Shown here piece by piece: positions 16,306 to 24,367 of a stretch of 32,044 bases of DNA. How positions within the stretch are numbered: the stretch's first letter is position 1; each line of letters opens with the position of its first letter. A model generated the notes under the pieces. The model saw nothing but the letters and a program-made list of their open reading frames with translations. It did no database searches and had not been told where the DNA came from. Origin of the DNA: Polyangiaceae bacterium (GTDB taxonomy: Bacteria > Myxococcota_A > Polyangia > Polyangiales > Polyangiaceae). The translations under genes were made by a program, and so were the position numbers. The stretch is from positions 1-32,044 of the forward strand of contig JALHPN010000095.1 of NCBI GenBank assembly GCA_022842465.1. Reading direction: 5' to 3'.

Positions 16306-16555
16306 TTGCGATTCCTCCTGTCGAACTCCACGGCGTCTTCCGCCGTTGGAGCAACCCGAACAGTCCGACCTTTTCCGCCGACCCGACCTCGAGCGCCCCT
16401 TTTTGGTCCCGAGCGAGCCCGCCGGAACCGCGACACGACCCATCGTTAACACCCCGTGTTCCATGCCCGCAAGGGGAAAACTGCGGTCTTCGGCGTTTTT
16501 GATCTCCAAAGCGCCTAGGATTCCCGTGCGAAGTGAGCCTGGACCTCGCGGGACC
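16306..16555 (-). promoter_or_regulatory. HU promoter and leader region
   Basis: This 250-bp gap lies between HU and ybeY, both on minus. It is richer in A/T than its surroundings. A candidate promoter on minus is TTGCGG (16467-16472) and TTAACG (16444-16449), 17 bp apart, which would give a leader of about 130 nt. The -10 is a weak match. A hairpin in the leader is listed separately. Confidence 0.4.
16326..16351 (-). promoter_or_regulatory. Hairpin in the HU mRNA leader
   Basis: CTCCACGGCG (16326-16335) pairs with CGCCGTTGGAG (16341-16351) through ten pairs and one bulged base around a five-base loop. It lies about 7 bases before the AGGAGGAA ribosome binding site (16312-16319) on the transcript, close enough to affect HU translation or mRNA stability. 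Confidence 0.5.
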
Positions 16556-17095
16556 TCAGTCTTTCCCGGCCGATCCGCGCTTGCGAGTCGCAGGCAGTTT
16601 GCGGGTTTCTGCCTTGTCGGCTCCTGCCTTTGAAGAGCGCTTCACGGGAGGGCGCCGCTTCGGAGCGGCTGCCGCGCACAGGCGCTCGGTCTCCGCGCGC
16701 ATGCGGCGGTCCTTCGCGGCCGTGTCGTGATCCCACCCGAGGAGGTGGAGCAGGCCGTGCGCGAGCAGCATCGTCACCTCGTCGACGAGCGCCGCGCCGC
16801 GCTCGCTCGCCTGCCTTCGCGCCGTAGGAATGCTGACGATGACGTCGCCGAGGACGTCGCCCGCGAGCTCGCCGTGAGCCCCTTCGCGCATCGCGAACGC
16901 GAGCACATCGGTGGGTCGATCCTTGTGCCGATAGACTTTGTTCAATTCATGGATGCGGTCGTCGTCGGTTAGGAGGAATGAGACCTCCAACTTCTTCAAT
17001 TGAAGGAGTTCGATCATCGCAAAGATCCGCCTCTTGATCTCGGCTCGTTCGATCCCGCGGTGAGGCCCGCGCTCGATGGTCAGCTCTGCTGTCAC
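16556..17095 (-). CDS. ybeY: Endoribonuclease YbeY (rRNA maturation)
   Basis: A 179-residue protein from GTG 17095. It shows the UPF0054 signature: VSFLLTDDDRIHELNKVYR, PTDVLAFAM, LGDVIVSIPTA and the zinc site HGLLHLLGWDHD, with His113, His117 and His123 as ligands. The enzyme takes part in 16S rRNA 3'-end maturation and ribosome quality control. The family core ends near residue 145; the extra 35 residues are Lys/Arg/Ala-rich (KRRPPVKRSSKAGADK) and may bind RNA. No good ribosome binding site is visible before the GTG. The gene is divergent from the GT2 operon, with only about 60 bp between the chosen starts. Confidence 0.95.
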   Translation of the reverse strand: MTAELTIERGPHRGIERAEIKRRIFAMIELLQLKKLEVSFLLTDDDRIHELNKVYRHKDRPTDVLAFAMREGAHGELAGDVLGDVIVSIPTARRQASERGAALVDEVTMLLAHGLLHLLGWDHDTAAKDRRMRAETERLCAAAAPKRRPPVKRSSKAGADKAETRKLPATRKRGSAGKD

Positions 17096-17154
17096 GATCG
17101 CGGCGAGTAGCCTTGGCGCGAGGTATGGTCAACGTGCAACATGGGCCGCGTCCG

Positions 17155-17901
17155 ATGAACGAGCTCTCGCGGAGCGTCACGTCCGAGACGTCCCCGCTCC
17201 CCGCGTGGATCGCGCGAACGTGCGTGCTCGTCCCCGCGTTCGACGCCGCGCGGACGCTCGCGTCCGTCGTGGAGGACGTGCGCCGAGCGCTCTCCGAGTG
17301 CTCGGCGCGCATCCTCGTGGTCGACGACGGGTCGACGGACGGAACGGGCCGTGTCGCGAGCGAGCTCGGTTGCGAGGTCGTCGCCCACGATCGCAACCGC
17401 GGCAAGGGCGCCGCCCTCAGGACGGGCCTCGCGACGGCGCACGCACGAGGTCACGTCGTCGCGCTGACCGTCGACGCCGACGGACAGCATCGCGGCGAAG
17501 ACGCCCGCGCCCTGGTCCTCGCGGCAGCGTCGCCCGATGCGCTGGTCCTCGGCGTGCGGGATCTCGTCGCGGCAGGAGCGCCGAAGGCGAATCGCGTCTC
17601 CAACGGGATCTCGAACTTCTTCCTGTCGCGCTTCGCAGGCCTTCCCCTCCGCGACACGCAGTGCGGTCTCCGCCGGTACCCCATCGGGGCGTCGCTCGCG
17701 CTCGGCTCGTCGGCCGAGGGCTACGACTTCGAGGCCGACGTGCTCCTCCGGGCGGTGTGGGCGGGCCTCGACGTCGTCGAGCAACCGATCCGCGCCGTGT
17801 ACCCCGCGGACCGGACGACCCACTTCCACGTCGTGCGCGATCCGTGGCGCATCATCCGTACCGTGGTCTCCGCCGTCGCCCGCCAGCGGAGGCACGGGTG
17901 A
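17155..17901 (+). CDS. Family 2 glycosyltransferase (dolichyl-phosphate mannosyltransferase-like)
   Basis: From ATG 17155 the protein has 248 residues; ATG 17125 or TTG 17113 are alternatives that would crowd the divergent ybeY start. The GT-A fold is clear: TCVLVPAFDAARTLASVVED, VVDDGSTDGTGRVA, NRGKGAALRTGLA, and the metal/sugar motif TVDADGQHRGED. A C-terminal segment (EGYDFEADVLLRAVWAGLDV) resembles polyprenyl-phosphate hexosyltransferases. No transmembrane helix is present, so it is cytoplasmic or peripheral. It transfers a sugar from a nucleotide sugar, probably to a lipid carrier (inference). Its stop overlaps the GTG of the C45 gene (GTGA), tying it to an envelope-related operon. Confidence 0.88.
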   Translation: MNELSRSVTSETSPLPAWIARTCVLVPAFDAARTLASVVEDVRRALSECSARILVVDDGSTDGTGRVASELGCEVVAHDRNRGKGAALRTGLATAHARGHVVALTVDADGQHRGEDARALVLAAASPDALVLGVRDLVAAGAPKANRVSNGISNFFLSRFAGLPLRDTQCGLRRYPIGASLALGSSAEGYDFEADVLLRAVWAGLDVVEQPIRAVYPADRTTHFHVVRDPWRIIRTVVSAVARQRRHG

Positions 17902-19397
17902 GGCGCGGACGCGCGGTCCGCTTCGCACGTGCCACGGGCATCGGCCTGGTCCTCGGGGTCGCCACGCTCGGCCTCGCGCACGTCGCGATCGATCCGCTCG
18001 TCCGCCCGACGATGCCCGCGCTCCAGGCGTCGTTCGGCCCCGGGCCGCTCCCGCGCACCGACGCACCGGACGGACGCACCGCGAGCGCGGGCAAGGGCTG
18101 GTCGTCGTCGGTCGGTCGCGTCCGCGTCGTCCGCCTCGCAGGCTCGCCCGAGGAGATCGGCGCGCAGCACGCGACGCTCCTCCGCGAGCGGATGCTCGCG
18201 AATGAGCAGGTCCTCTGGGACGGCTTCCGCGAGGTGATGCCGTTCGCGCCGATCCGAGCGCTCCTCTTCGACGTCGGGCGCGTGCGCTACCGCGGGGTGG
18301 ACCGCGGGTTCCCCGAGGCGCGTCGCCGCGAGGTCGCCGCCGAGGCGCGCGCGTTCTCGCCAGATCCGTACGAGGAGCACCTCGCGACGTATCCGCGCAT
18401 GGTCCTCCTCCATGCGCTCTACGACATCGCGCTCGGCTTCGAGCGCTCGCCGCTCCTCGGCGGTTGCACGTCCTTCGGCGTGGGGGCGGAGACGACCGCG
18501 GACGGGCACGTCCTCTTCGCGCGGGCGTTCGACTTCGAGGTCGCCGACGTCTTCGACGAGGACAAGGTCGTCTTCCTCGTCGCGGAGGACGGCCGCATCC
18601 CGCTCGCCAGCATCGCATGGCCGGGCTTCGTCGGCGTCGTGTCGGGCATGAACGCGAAGGGCGTCTCGGCCGTCGTACACGGGGGCCGCGCGCGCGAACC
18701 GCGCGCCGAGGGCGTGCCGGTCGCGTTCTCGATGCGCGAGGTGCTCGGGCAGGCGGAGGACGCGGACCAGGCGGCCGCGATCCTCGCGCGCGAGGCCGTC
18801 ATGGTGTCGCACATCGTCTTCCTCGCGGACGCCCGCGGACGCTTCGTCGTCGTCGAGCGAGCGCCTGGCGAGCCTGCCCACATCCGTTCCGCGGAGGTCC
18901 TGCCCGGTCGTGCGACGGTGACGAACCACTTCGAGGGCCCGCTCGCGGGAGACCCCCGGGACGCCGAGGTCCGCGCCCACACGACGACGCTCGCGCGCCG
19001 CGCCCGCATCGACGAGCTCGTCCGTGCGCTCCCGCCGGAGAGCGTCACCCCCCGAGCCATGGTCGAGCTCCTCCGCGACCACCGGTGCGCGGGCGCGGAG
19101 ACGTGCCCGCTCGGCGATCGCCGCGCGATCGACGCCTTCATCGCGACGCACGGCTTCGTCGCGGACCTCACCAGCCGGGCGATGTGGGTCTCGGAGGGTC
19201 CGCGCCTCTCCGGACGTTTCGTGAAGATCGACGTCGCCGGCCTCGTCTCACGTGTGGATGTGCCCGCTGCTCCTGGAGAAGCCGAGCTCGAAGCCGTCGC
19301 GGCCGACGAGGTCCTCGGCGACGCGCGCTACGGCGAAGCGCGGAAGGTCGCCGGCGGTCCCTTGATCGGCAAGCGCAACGCGACGAGGACGCCGTGA
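17898..19397 (+). CDS. C45-family acyltransferase/peptidase-like Ntn hydrolase, membrane-anchored
   Basis: The start is GTG 17898, overlapping the GT2 stop; the 499-residue product begins with an Arg-rich stretch and one hydrophobic helix (about 13-30, ATGIGLVLGVATLGLAHVA), so it is anchored or exported. The family hallmark is the nucleophile Cys190 in LLGGCTSFGVG, followed by DGHVLFARAFDFE, VVSGMNAKGVSAVVHGG and TVTNHF, as in C45 (isopenicillin N acyltransferase) and bile-salt-hydrolase-like enzymes. Such enzymes cut or exchange amide bonds, often of acyl-amino acids, after self-cleavage before the Cys. Here the long pre-Cys segment could be a propeptide. The operon partners (GT2, LolA-like carrier) suggest a lipid-linked substrate at the envelope; this is inference. 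Confidence 0.82.
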   Translation: MRRGRAVRFARATGIGLVLGVATLGLAHVAIDPLVRPTMPALQASFGPGPLPRTDAPDGRTASAGKGWSSSVGRVRVVRLAGSPEEIGAQHATLLRERMLANEQVLWDGFREVMPFAPIRALLFDVGRVRYRGVDRGFPEARRREVAAEARAFSPDPYEEHLATYPRMVLLHALYDIALGFERSPLLGGCTSFGVGAETTADGHVLFARAFDFEVADVFDEDKVVFLVAEDGRIPLASIAWPGFVGVVSGMNAKGVSAVVHGGRAREPRAEGVPVAFSMREVLGQAEDADQAAAILAREAVMVSHIVFLADARGRFVVVERAPGEPAHIRSAEVLPGRATVTNHFEGPLAGDPRDAEVRAHTTTLARRARIDELVRALPPESVTPRAMVELLRDHRCAGAETCPLGDRRAIDAFIATHGFVADLTSRAMWVSEGPRLSGRFVKIDVAGLVSRVDVPAAPGEAELEAVAADEVLGDARYGEARKVAGGPLIGKRNATRTP

Positions 19398-20056
19398 GGC
19401 GGCGCGAGCTCTTGCGACTCGCCGGCGCGGCGCTCGTCATGGCAAAGGCGTCGCGCGCGGCCGCAGACGACGCCGGGGCGCCGCCTCCCCGGGAGGAGCT
19501 CGCCGGGGAGAAGCTCGACGCGCTCCTCGCCGACGTCGCGAAGGCGCGGCGCGCGACGAAGACGCTGCGCGCGAGCTTCACGCAGGAGCGCAGGCTGAGC
19601 CTCCTCGCGACGACGGTGAAGTCGACGGGCGCGCTCGCGTTCGCCGCACCCGAACGCCTCCGCTGGGAGCTCCTCCCGCCGGACGACGTCGTCTACTGGA
19701 TCGGACCCGAAGGCCTCTCCTACCGGACGCGCTCGTCGCGCGCGACGGTCCCTACCGCGGGCGCGAACGTCACGCGCGCGTTGGCCGACGTCCGCGCGAT
19801 GTTGACCGGCGACGTGAAGGCGCTCGAGCAGCGCTACGTGCTCGCGGCGTCGAAGACTTCGAGCGACGTCGAGATTCGCGGTACAGCGAAGGACCCGAAG
19901 GTGTCCAGCGTGCGCGCGTTCAGGCTGGTCCTCGACCGCAACCTCGTGAGGCCGGTGCGCGCGCGGCTCGTCGAGGGCAAGAGCGACACGATCGATCTCG
20001 TCTTCGCGAGCGTCGCCGTCGACGTGCCGATCGATCCCGCCCTGATGCGCCCCTGA
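19394..20056 (+). CDS. LolA-like outer-membrane lipoprotein carrier with Tat-type signal
   Basis: The start is GTG 19394 (GTGA overlap with the C45 gene); 220 residues. The N-terminus RRRELLRLAGAALVMAKA resembles a twin-arginine signal, ending before AAADDAG. The body follows LolA: LLADVAKARRATKTLRASFTQERRL, STGALAFAAPERLRWELLPPD, and later strands that would form the open half-barrel holding acyl chains. LolA moves lipoproteins across the periplasm; relatives in biosynthetic operons carry other lipids. As no LolB or LolCDE gene is near and it sits with a glycosyltransferase and an acyl-amidase-like enzyme, a dedicated carrier role is possible. A Tat rather than Sec signal is unusual for the family. 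No typical SD precedes it; translation is probably coupled. Confidence 0.8.
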   Translation: MRRRELLRLAGAALVMAKASRAAADDAGAPPPREELAGEKLDALLADVAKARRATKTLRASFTQERRLSLLATTVKSTGALAFAAPERLRWELLPPDDVVYWIGPEGLSYRTRSSRATVPTAGANVTRALADVRAMLTGDVKALEQRYVLAASKTSSDVEIRGTAKDPKVSSVRAFRLVLDRNLVRPVRARLVEGKSDTIDLVFASVAVDVPIDPALMRP

Positions 20057-20113
20057 CCCGAAAACTTGGCCGCTCGGCGGGCGATTTCGCATGCTCGCGC
20101 CCGAGGTACCGTC

Positions 20114-20476
20114 ATGGGCGAAGCGCTGAAGATCGATCGCGAGAGCACGTCGCACGTCCCCGAGCGGCGTCGTCACCGGGTCTACGTCACGCGGAACACG
20201 GAGTATCACTTCCGCGACGGCTTCTGTGTCGCGGTGCGTGACCGTCGCTCCGGCGACTTCTTGCAGGGCCACCTCGCGGTGCAGCGTCGCCTCCACGGCG
20301 GCCTGCGGTTCTTCTCGAACGGCGCGATCGTCCCGAACTCCGGCGACCCGCAGCCTGGCGAAGCCCTCTACTTCGCGGCCGAGGGGCGCGATCTCGTGAC
20401 GAGCCCGGTCGAGAAGATCGAGCGCCCCGCCAAGACGCTCGTCGCGGCGTACCCCTCCCCGCCCCCGGCGCGCTGA
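20114..20476 (+). CDS. Conserved-looking hypothetical protein
   Basis: A 120-residue protein starting at ATG 20114 behind GAGG; an in-frame extension to 20066 is possible but lacks a site. It is basic at the start (HVPERRRHRVYVTRNTEYHF), then has alternating strands (GFCVAVRDRRSGDFLQGHLAV, GGLRFFSNGAIVP) and a Pro-rich end. No signal peptide, membrane helix or known motif was recognised. Spacing of 57 bp from the LolA-like gene and 49 bp to the GNAT gene allows co-transcription. Codon use looks like a real gene of this genome. Function unknown. Confidence 0.7.
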   Translation: MGEALKIDRESTSHVPERRRHRVYVTRNTEYHFRDGFCVAVRDRRSGDFLQGHLAVQRRLHGGLRFFSNGAIVPNSGDPQPGEALYFAAEGRDLVTSPVEKIERPAKTLVAAYPSPPPAR

Positions 20477-20525
20477 GCCACGCGGGCCGTCGACCTGCCC
20501 GCGAGGTCGTACTAGGCTCCCGCTC

Positions 20526-21110
20526 GTGCTCGCCGTCCCGCCCCGATCCGAGATCCGCGCACGTCCGCTCGAGACTGCGCGCCTCCAGCTCCATCCGCTC
20601 GACGCCACGGACACGCGCGATCTGTGGACCTCGGTCGAGGCGTCGCGCGCCCACCTCGAGCCATGGCTCCCGTGGGTCCCGTTCAACATCGACCTCGACG
20701 CGAGCGGGCGGTACGCCGAGGCGAGCGCGTCCGACTGGGACGCCGCGCGCGCGTGCCGCTTCTCGATCCGCGAGAAGCAGAGCCGCCGCTTCCTGGGCGT
20801 GATCGGGCTCGAGGCGTTCGCCCACCTCCACGAGAGCGTGGAGCTCGGATACTGGCTCCGGCACGACTGCACCGGCAAGGGGCTCATGACGGAGGCCGGG
20901 CGCGCGGTCCTCGACTGGGCGTTCGGTCCGGTGAACGCGCATCGCGTTCGCGTCGCGGCGGCGACCGACAACCACGCGTCGCTCTCGGTGATCGGGCGCC
21001 TCGGCTTCCGCTTCGAGGGGATCGCGCGTCAGGCGGAGCGCTGCAACGGCCGCTGGCTCGACCATGCCGTCTTCGCGCTCCTCGTCGCGGATCCGCGCCC
21101 GACGGGCTGA
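20526..21110 (+). CDS. GNAT-family N-acetyltransferase (RimJ/RimL-like)
   Basis: A 194-residue protein from GTG 20526. The order of elements matches RimJ/RimL acetyltransferases: ETARLQLHPLDATDTRDLW, LEPWLPWVPF, a central strand RFLGVIGLEAF, ELGYWLRHDCTGKGLMTEA with the acetyl-CoA loop, VNAHRVRVAAATDNHASLSVIGRLGF and FRFEGIARQ. These enzymes acetylate the alpha-amino group of ribosomal proteins or small amines using acetyl-CoA. The exact acceptor cannot be told. It is read in the same direction as its neighbours with gaps of 49 and 39 bp. Confidence 0.92.
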   Translation: MLAVPPRSEIRARPLETARLQLHPLDATDTRDLWTSVEASRAHLEPWLPWVPFNIDLDASGRYAEASASDWDAARACRFSIREKQSRRFLGVIGLEAFAHLHESVELGYWLRHDCTGKGLMTEAGRAVLDWAFGPVNAHRVRVAAATDNHASLSVIGRLGFRFEGIARQAERCNGRWLDHAVFALLVADPRPTG

Positions 21111-21149
21111 TCGCTCAAGATCTCTCCGGACCCGCCGTTCGCTCGGGTC

Positions 21150-22319
21150 GTGAACCAAAGGCGGAGCACGATCGCGGCGGTCCTCGTCGCCTCTCTCGGC
21201 GCGGCCGGGACCGCACGCGCCGAGGAAGCGGCGAGCCCCCGAGGCGTCCGCGTGCACGTGGCCGCCGGCGCCGCCCACGCGCTCGGGACGCCCCAGGGCA
21301 GGGAGTTCGGGACGGGCGGCGGCGGCACGGCCGCGGTCGAGCTTCCGCTCGGAGCGGCGCTCGGAGCTCAGGCCTCCGTGGGCGCCCTCGTCCTCTCGAA
21401 GGGCGAGAGCCCGGCGGACCCGGGCGTCCAGCCGACCGGGACGGGCATCGCCGGGTTCGGCACGCTCGGGCTTCGCTACCGCGCGTGGGGCGCGCGCGCT
21501 CCGGCCGGCCCGTGGATCGACGCGAACGGCGGCGTCGCCGGGACCGGCACGGTCGCGCGGCCCGTCGTCTCGGCGCACCTCGGCTGGGAGATGCGCATCG
21601 CGCGGAGCAGCCGCTGGGATGCGGGGCCGTTCCTCGGATACTCGCAGATCGTCCAGCCTGCGGGCGACCTCCGCTCGAACGACGCGCGCGTCCTCTGGGC
21701 CGGCATCTCGGTGAGCCTCGGCGCGCCCGAACGGGCGTACGTCTCGCCCCCTTCCGTCGAGCCGGCGCTTCCTCTCCCCGCACCTCCGGCCGCCCGCCCC
21801 GACCAGGACGGCTTCGCGGACGCGTACGACACGTGCCCCGGGGAGGCCGCGCCCGTGAGCGAGGCCGACCGTGACGGCGGCTGCGTGGGCGACGTCCGCA
21901 TCGTCGAGGACCGCATCGTGCTCGGCGACGTCATCCTGTTCGACTTCGACAGCCCACGAATTCGAAGCCGGAGCCACCGGCTCGTCCACAAGATCGCCGA
22001 CGTCATCCTCGCCGCGCCCGAGGTCCAGACCGTCAGCATCGAAGGTCACGCCGACGCCGTCGGGACCGACGCGTACAACCAGCACCTCTCGCTCGCGCGG
22101 GCGGAGAGCACGCGAACCATGCTCGTCCACTTCGGCGTGCCCACGGAGCGGCTCGTCGTCGTCGCGCACGGCAAGGGTCGGCTCAAGGTGCAGACCGCGC
22201 GGCCGCACCAGGGCAACCGCCGCGTGGAGCTGATCGTCTCGCGCCGCCGAGAGCTCCGCGAGGTGTCCAAGGAGAGCATGCCCGCCGCGCGTGGGGCGGG
22301 CGAGCGAGGTCAGCCGTGA
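21150..22319 (+). CDS. OmpA-family outer-membrane protein
   Basis: A 389-residue protein from GTG 21150, with a Sec signal (STIAAVLVASLGAAGTARA-E). Residues about 30-195 alternate like a beta-barrel (VRVHVAAGAAHAL, AGFGTLGLRYRAWG, VSAHLGWEMRIA, DARVLWAGISVSLG). A calcium-type Asp-rich linker follows (DQDGFADAYDTCPGEAA), as in thrombospondin-3 repeats. The C-terminal third is an OmpA/MotB peptidoglycan-binding domain: VILFDFDSPRIRSRS, VSIEGHADAVGTDAYNQHLS, LARAESTRTMLVHFGVP and NRRVELIVSRR, with the Asp and Arg that hold diaminopimelate. It links outer membrane and cell wall. The stop overlaps the next start (GTGA), so the Cys-rich lipoprotein is its partner in an operon. Confidence 0.9.
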   Translation: MNQRRSTIAAVLVASLGAAGTARAEEAASPRGVRVHVAAGAAHALGTPQGREFGTGGGGTAAVELPLGAALGAQASVGALVLSKGESPADPGVQPTGTGIAGFGTLGLRYRAWGARAPAGPWIDANGGVAGTGTVARPVVSAHLGWEMRIARSSRWDAGPFLGYSQIVQPAGDLRSNDARVLWAGISVSLGAPERAYVSPPSVEPALPLPAPPAARPDQDGFADAYDTCPGEAAPVSEADRDGGCVGDVRIVEDRIVLGDVILFDFDSPRIRSRSHRLVHKIADVILAAPEVQTVSIEGHADAVGTDAYNQHLSLARAESTRTMLVHFGVPTERLVVVAHGKGRLKVQTARPHQGNRRVELIVSRRRELREVSKESMPAARGAGERGQP

Positions 22320-23467
22320 TCCGGACGAAGAGCGGGAGCATGTTCCGAGCCCTCGGGCTCGCCGCGAGCGCGGGCGTCGCGCTCGCCGCGCTCGTGAGCT
22401 CGGCGGGGTGTGGCTCGGAGACGGCGCTCGTCGGCGGCCGCTGCCGTGACGGCCTCGTCGCGGAGGGCAGCACGTGTCGCCGGCCGGGGACCGGTCCCGG
22501 GGACACCGCGGCGAGCGCCACGGAGCCACCGCTCGCCGGCACGGTCGATCCCGAGGCGGAGACGACGAGCGGGGTCGTCGAGGTGACCTCCGACGCGAGC
22601 GCCCCCGTCCTGACGATCGCGGACGACGCCGCCGTCCCTCTCGCCCCGTCGTTCGTCGACGCCGGGCTCGAGACCGCCGACGCCGACGTCGAGCTCGTGT
22701 GCACGTCGCCGCTCGTCGCGTGCCGCGGCAGCTGCATCCCCGTCCACGCCGATCCGGCCAACTGCGGGGCGTGCGGCAAGAGCTGCCCGTCGAACATCTG
22801 CGTGAACGGGGAGTGCCAGGGCGCGACCCCCGGCGACATCGTCCTCGTCGGGCACGACTTCGCGGAGGCGTGGGAGGGCTCCGCGCAGGCGAAGGTCCTC
22901 GTCAACGCCGTCGCGATCGCGACGACGGATCCCGTCCGCGTCCTGACCTGGGAGGACGGCGCGAGCGACGCCTCTGTCGCCAGCGTGAAGGCGCTCGTCC
23001 GACAGGGGCTCCAGAACCGACGCGTGCAGTATGCACGCGCCTCGGCGAGCACCCTCACGGCGGACAGCCTCGCCACGAGCTACGACGTCGTCCTCCTCTT
23101 CGACGGGGCCGGACCGGATCCGGTGACGCTCGGCGCGTCGTGGGCCTCCGGGCTCGGACGCTTCGCGCAGAAGGGCGGCGTCGTGATCGCGCTCGACGGC
23201 GCGGCCTCCGGCATGCCGGCGCTCGTCACCGCCGCCGGCCTCCTCGACGTGCCCGCCCACGAGATCCTCTCCGTCGGCGCGCACCTCGTCGTCACGGCGC
23301 CGAACGACGTCGTCGGCCGCCAGGTCCTCTCGCCCTACGCCGCCGCCGGCGTCTCGGTCGCCTTCCCGTCCGTCTCCGCGCCTTCCTCCGACGTCACCTG
23401 GGTCGTGCGCGCCGGAGAGGACGCGGGGCTCGGCGCGCCCGTGGTGGTGCACAGGACGGTGCGCTGA
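22316..23467 (+). CDS. Cys-rich lipoprotein with Stig1-like motif and Rossmann-like domain
   Basis: A 383-residue protein from GTG 22316, overlapping the OmpA stop. A signal peptide ends at VSSAGCGSE, giving a probable lipidated Cys32 (the -3 residue is Ser, so the lipobox is not ideal). A short Cys-containing segment and a Thr/Pro/Ala linker follow. Next comes a six-to-eight Cys motif (CRGSCIPVHA, DPANCGACGKSCPS, CVNGECQG) of the type repeated in many myxobacterial surface proteins. The C-terminal 210 residues alternate strands and helices (GDIVLVGHDF, YDVVLLFDGAGPD, GRFAQKGGVVIALDG), like a flavodoxin- or amidotransferase-like fold, without recognised catalytic residues. Likely an outer-membrane lipoprotein working with the OmpA protein; role unknown. 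Confidence 0.8.
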   Translation: MIRTKSGSMFRALGLAASAGVALAALVSSAGCGSETALVGGRCRDGLVAEGSTCRRPGTGPGDTAASATEPPLAGTVDPEAETTSGVVEVTSDASAPVLTIADDAAVPLAPSFVDAGLETADADVELVCTSPLVACRGSCIPVHADPANCGACGKSCPSNICVNGECQGATPGDIVLVGHDFAEAWEGSAQAKVLVNAVAIATTDPVRVLTWEDGASDASVASVKALVRQGLQNRRVQYARASASTLTADSLATSYDVVLLFDGAGPDPVTLGASWASGLGRFAQKGGVVIALDGAASGMPALVTAAGLLDVPAHEILSVGAHLVVTAPNDVVGRQVLSPYAAAGVSVAFPSVSAPSSDVTWVVRAGEDAGLGAPVVVHRTVR

Positions 23468-24367
23468 TCAGCGGAGGCGGTCGACGAGCGCGCGTACGCG
23501 GGCGATCCCGTCGGCGCTCTGCGCGCCGTACCAGGACAGGTCCTTGCCGAGCGTGCGCACGATGCGCCGTCCGCCGTCTTCGGCGGCAGGGATGGGGAGC
23601 CGGCGGAAGACCTCCGCGTCGTCCTCCGTGAAAGGATGTGGCTCGTCGGGGAGGAGGACGATCTCCGGCGCGCGCGCCGTCACCTCCTCGAACGTCACGC
23701 GCGGGTAGCGCGTGTCCTTGCCGGCGACCTTCTCCGGCGGGAGAGGGCGCGCCTTTCCGAGGTCGGCCGCGAGCGGATAGCGACGCTCCCGATCGGCGAA
23801 GACGTTCTGGGCCCCCGCGAGGTCGAGCATGTCGCTGATGAACGTGTCCCCGTGCACCGTCATGAGCGGGTCCATCCATATCGGGCAGAACGCGCGGAGC
23901 GGGACGACCTTCGCGCGCGCCACCGAGGCCTCGTGGAGCGCCGTGTACGCGCGCTTGACGAGGTCTCTGACGGCGGGGTCCCGCTCGACGCGGAAGATCC
24001 GCGCGAGCTTCGCGACGTGCGCGATCCCGCGGGTGACCGTCTTCGGGAAGGCGACGTAGACGCGGATCCCCGCCTGGGCGATCTTCTCGAGGTCGCCCCT
24101 CGTGTTCTCCTCCTGGTTCGCGACGACGAGGTCAGGCGAGAGGTCGAGGATCGCCTTCACGTCCGGGTTCTTCGTCCCGCCCACGGAGGGGACCTTCGCG
24201 ACGACGTCCTTCGGCAGCTCGCAGTAGTCGGTCCGTCCGACCAGCGCGTCGCCGCAGCCGATCGCCGCGATCGTGTACGTGTCGCTCGGGACGAGGGAGA
24301 CCACCCGTCGCGGCGCGCCCGGGAACGTGAGCTCGCGGAGGCGATCGTCCTCGATCCGGAGGAGCAT
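23468..24367 (-). CDS. BtuF-like substrate-binding (helical-backbone metal receptor) protein without signal peptide
   Basis: A 299-residue protein from ATG 24367; the start overlaps the upstream stop by one base (TGATG). It matches the BtuF/FhuD class: RRVVSLVPSDTYTIAAIGCG, LVGRTDYCELP, VPSVGGTKNPDVKAILDLSPDLVVANQEE, a long backbone helix near 115-150, then HGDTFISDMLDLAGAQNVFA and TARAPEIVLLPDEPHPF in the second lobe. These proteins bind cobalamin or metal chelates for ABC import. Here the sequence begins directly with MLLRIEDDRLREL and has no signal or lipobox, and no permease or ATPase gene is in the window, so it may act inside the cell or be exported in complex with another protein. Longer upstream readings overlap the lipoprotein gene and do not supply a signal. 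Confidence 0.85.
   Translation of the reverse strand: MLLRIEDDRLRELTFPGAPRRVVSLVPSDTYTIAAIGCGDALVGRTDYCELPKDVVAKVPSVGGTKNPDVKAILDLSPDLVVANQEENTRGDLEKIAQAGIRVYVAFPKTVTRGIAHVAKLARIFRVERDPAVRDLVKRAYTALHEASVARAKVVPLRAFCPIWMDPLMTVHGDTFISDMLDLAGAQNVFADRERRYPLAADLGKARPLPPEKVAGKDTRYPRVTFEEVTARAPEIVLLPDEPHPFTEDDAEVFRRLPIPAAEDGGRRIVRTLGKDLSWYGAQSADGIARVRALVDRLR

Noticed and set aside
16306..16509. 68-codon N-terminal extension of HU
   Set aside because: It crosses the leader hairpin and precedes a near-perfect ribosome binding site; HU proteins begin at MAAAKRLTKAQ.
20187..22529. 780-codon leftward open frame
   Set aside because: Antisense to the GNAT and OmpA-family genes, which have clear domains; the reading is compositionally biased with no motif.
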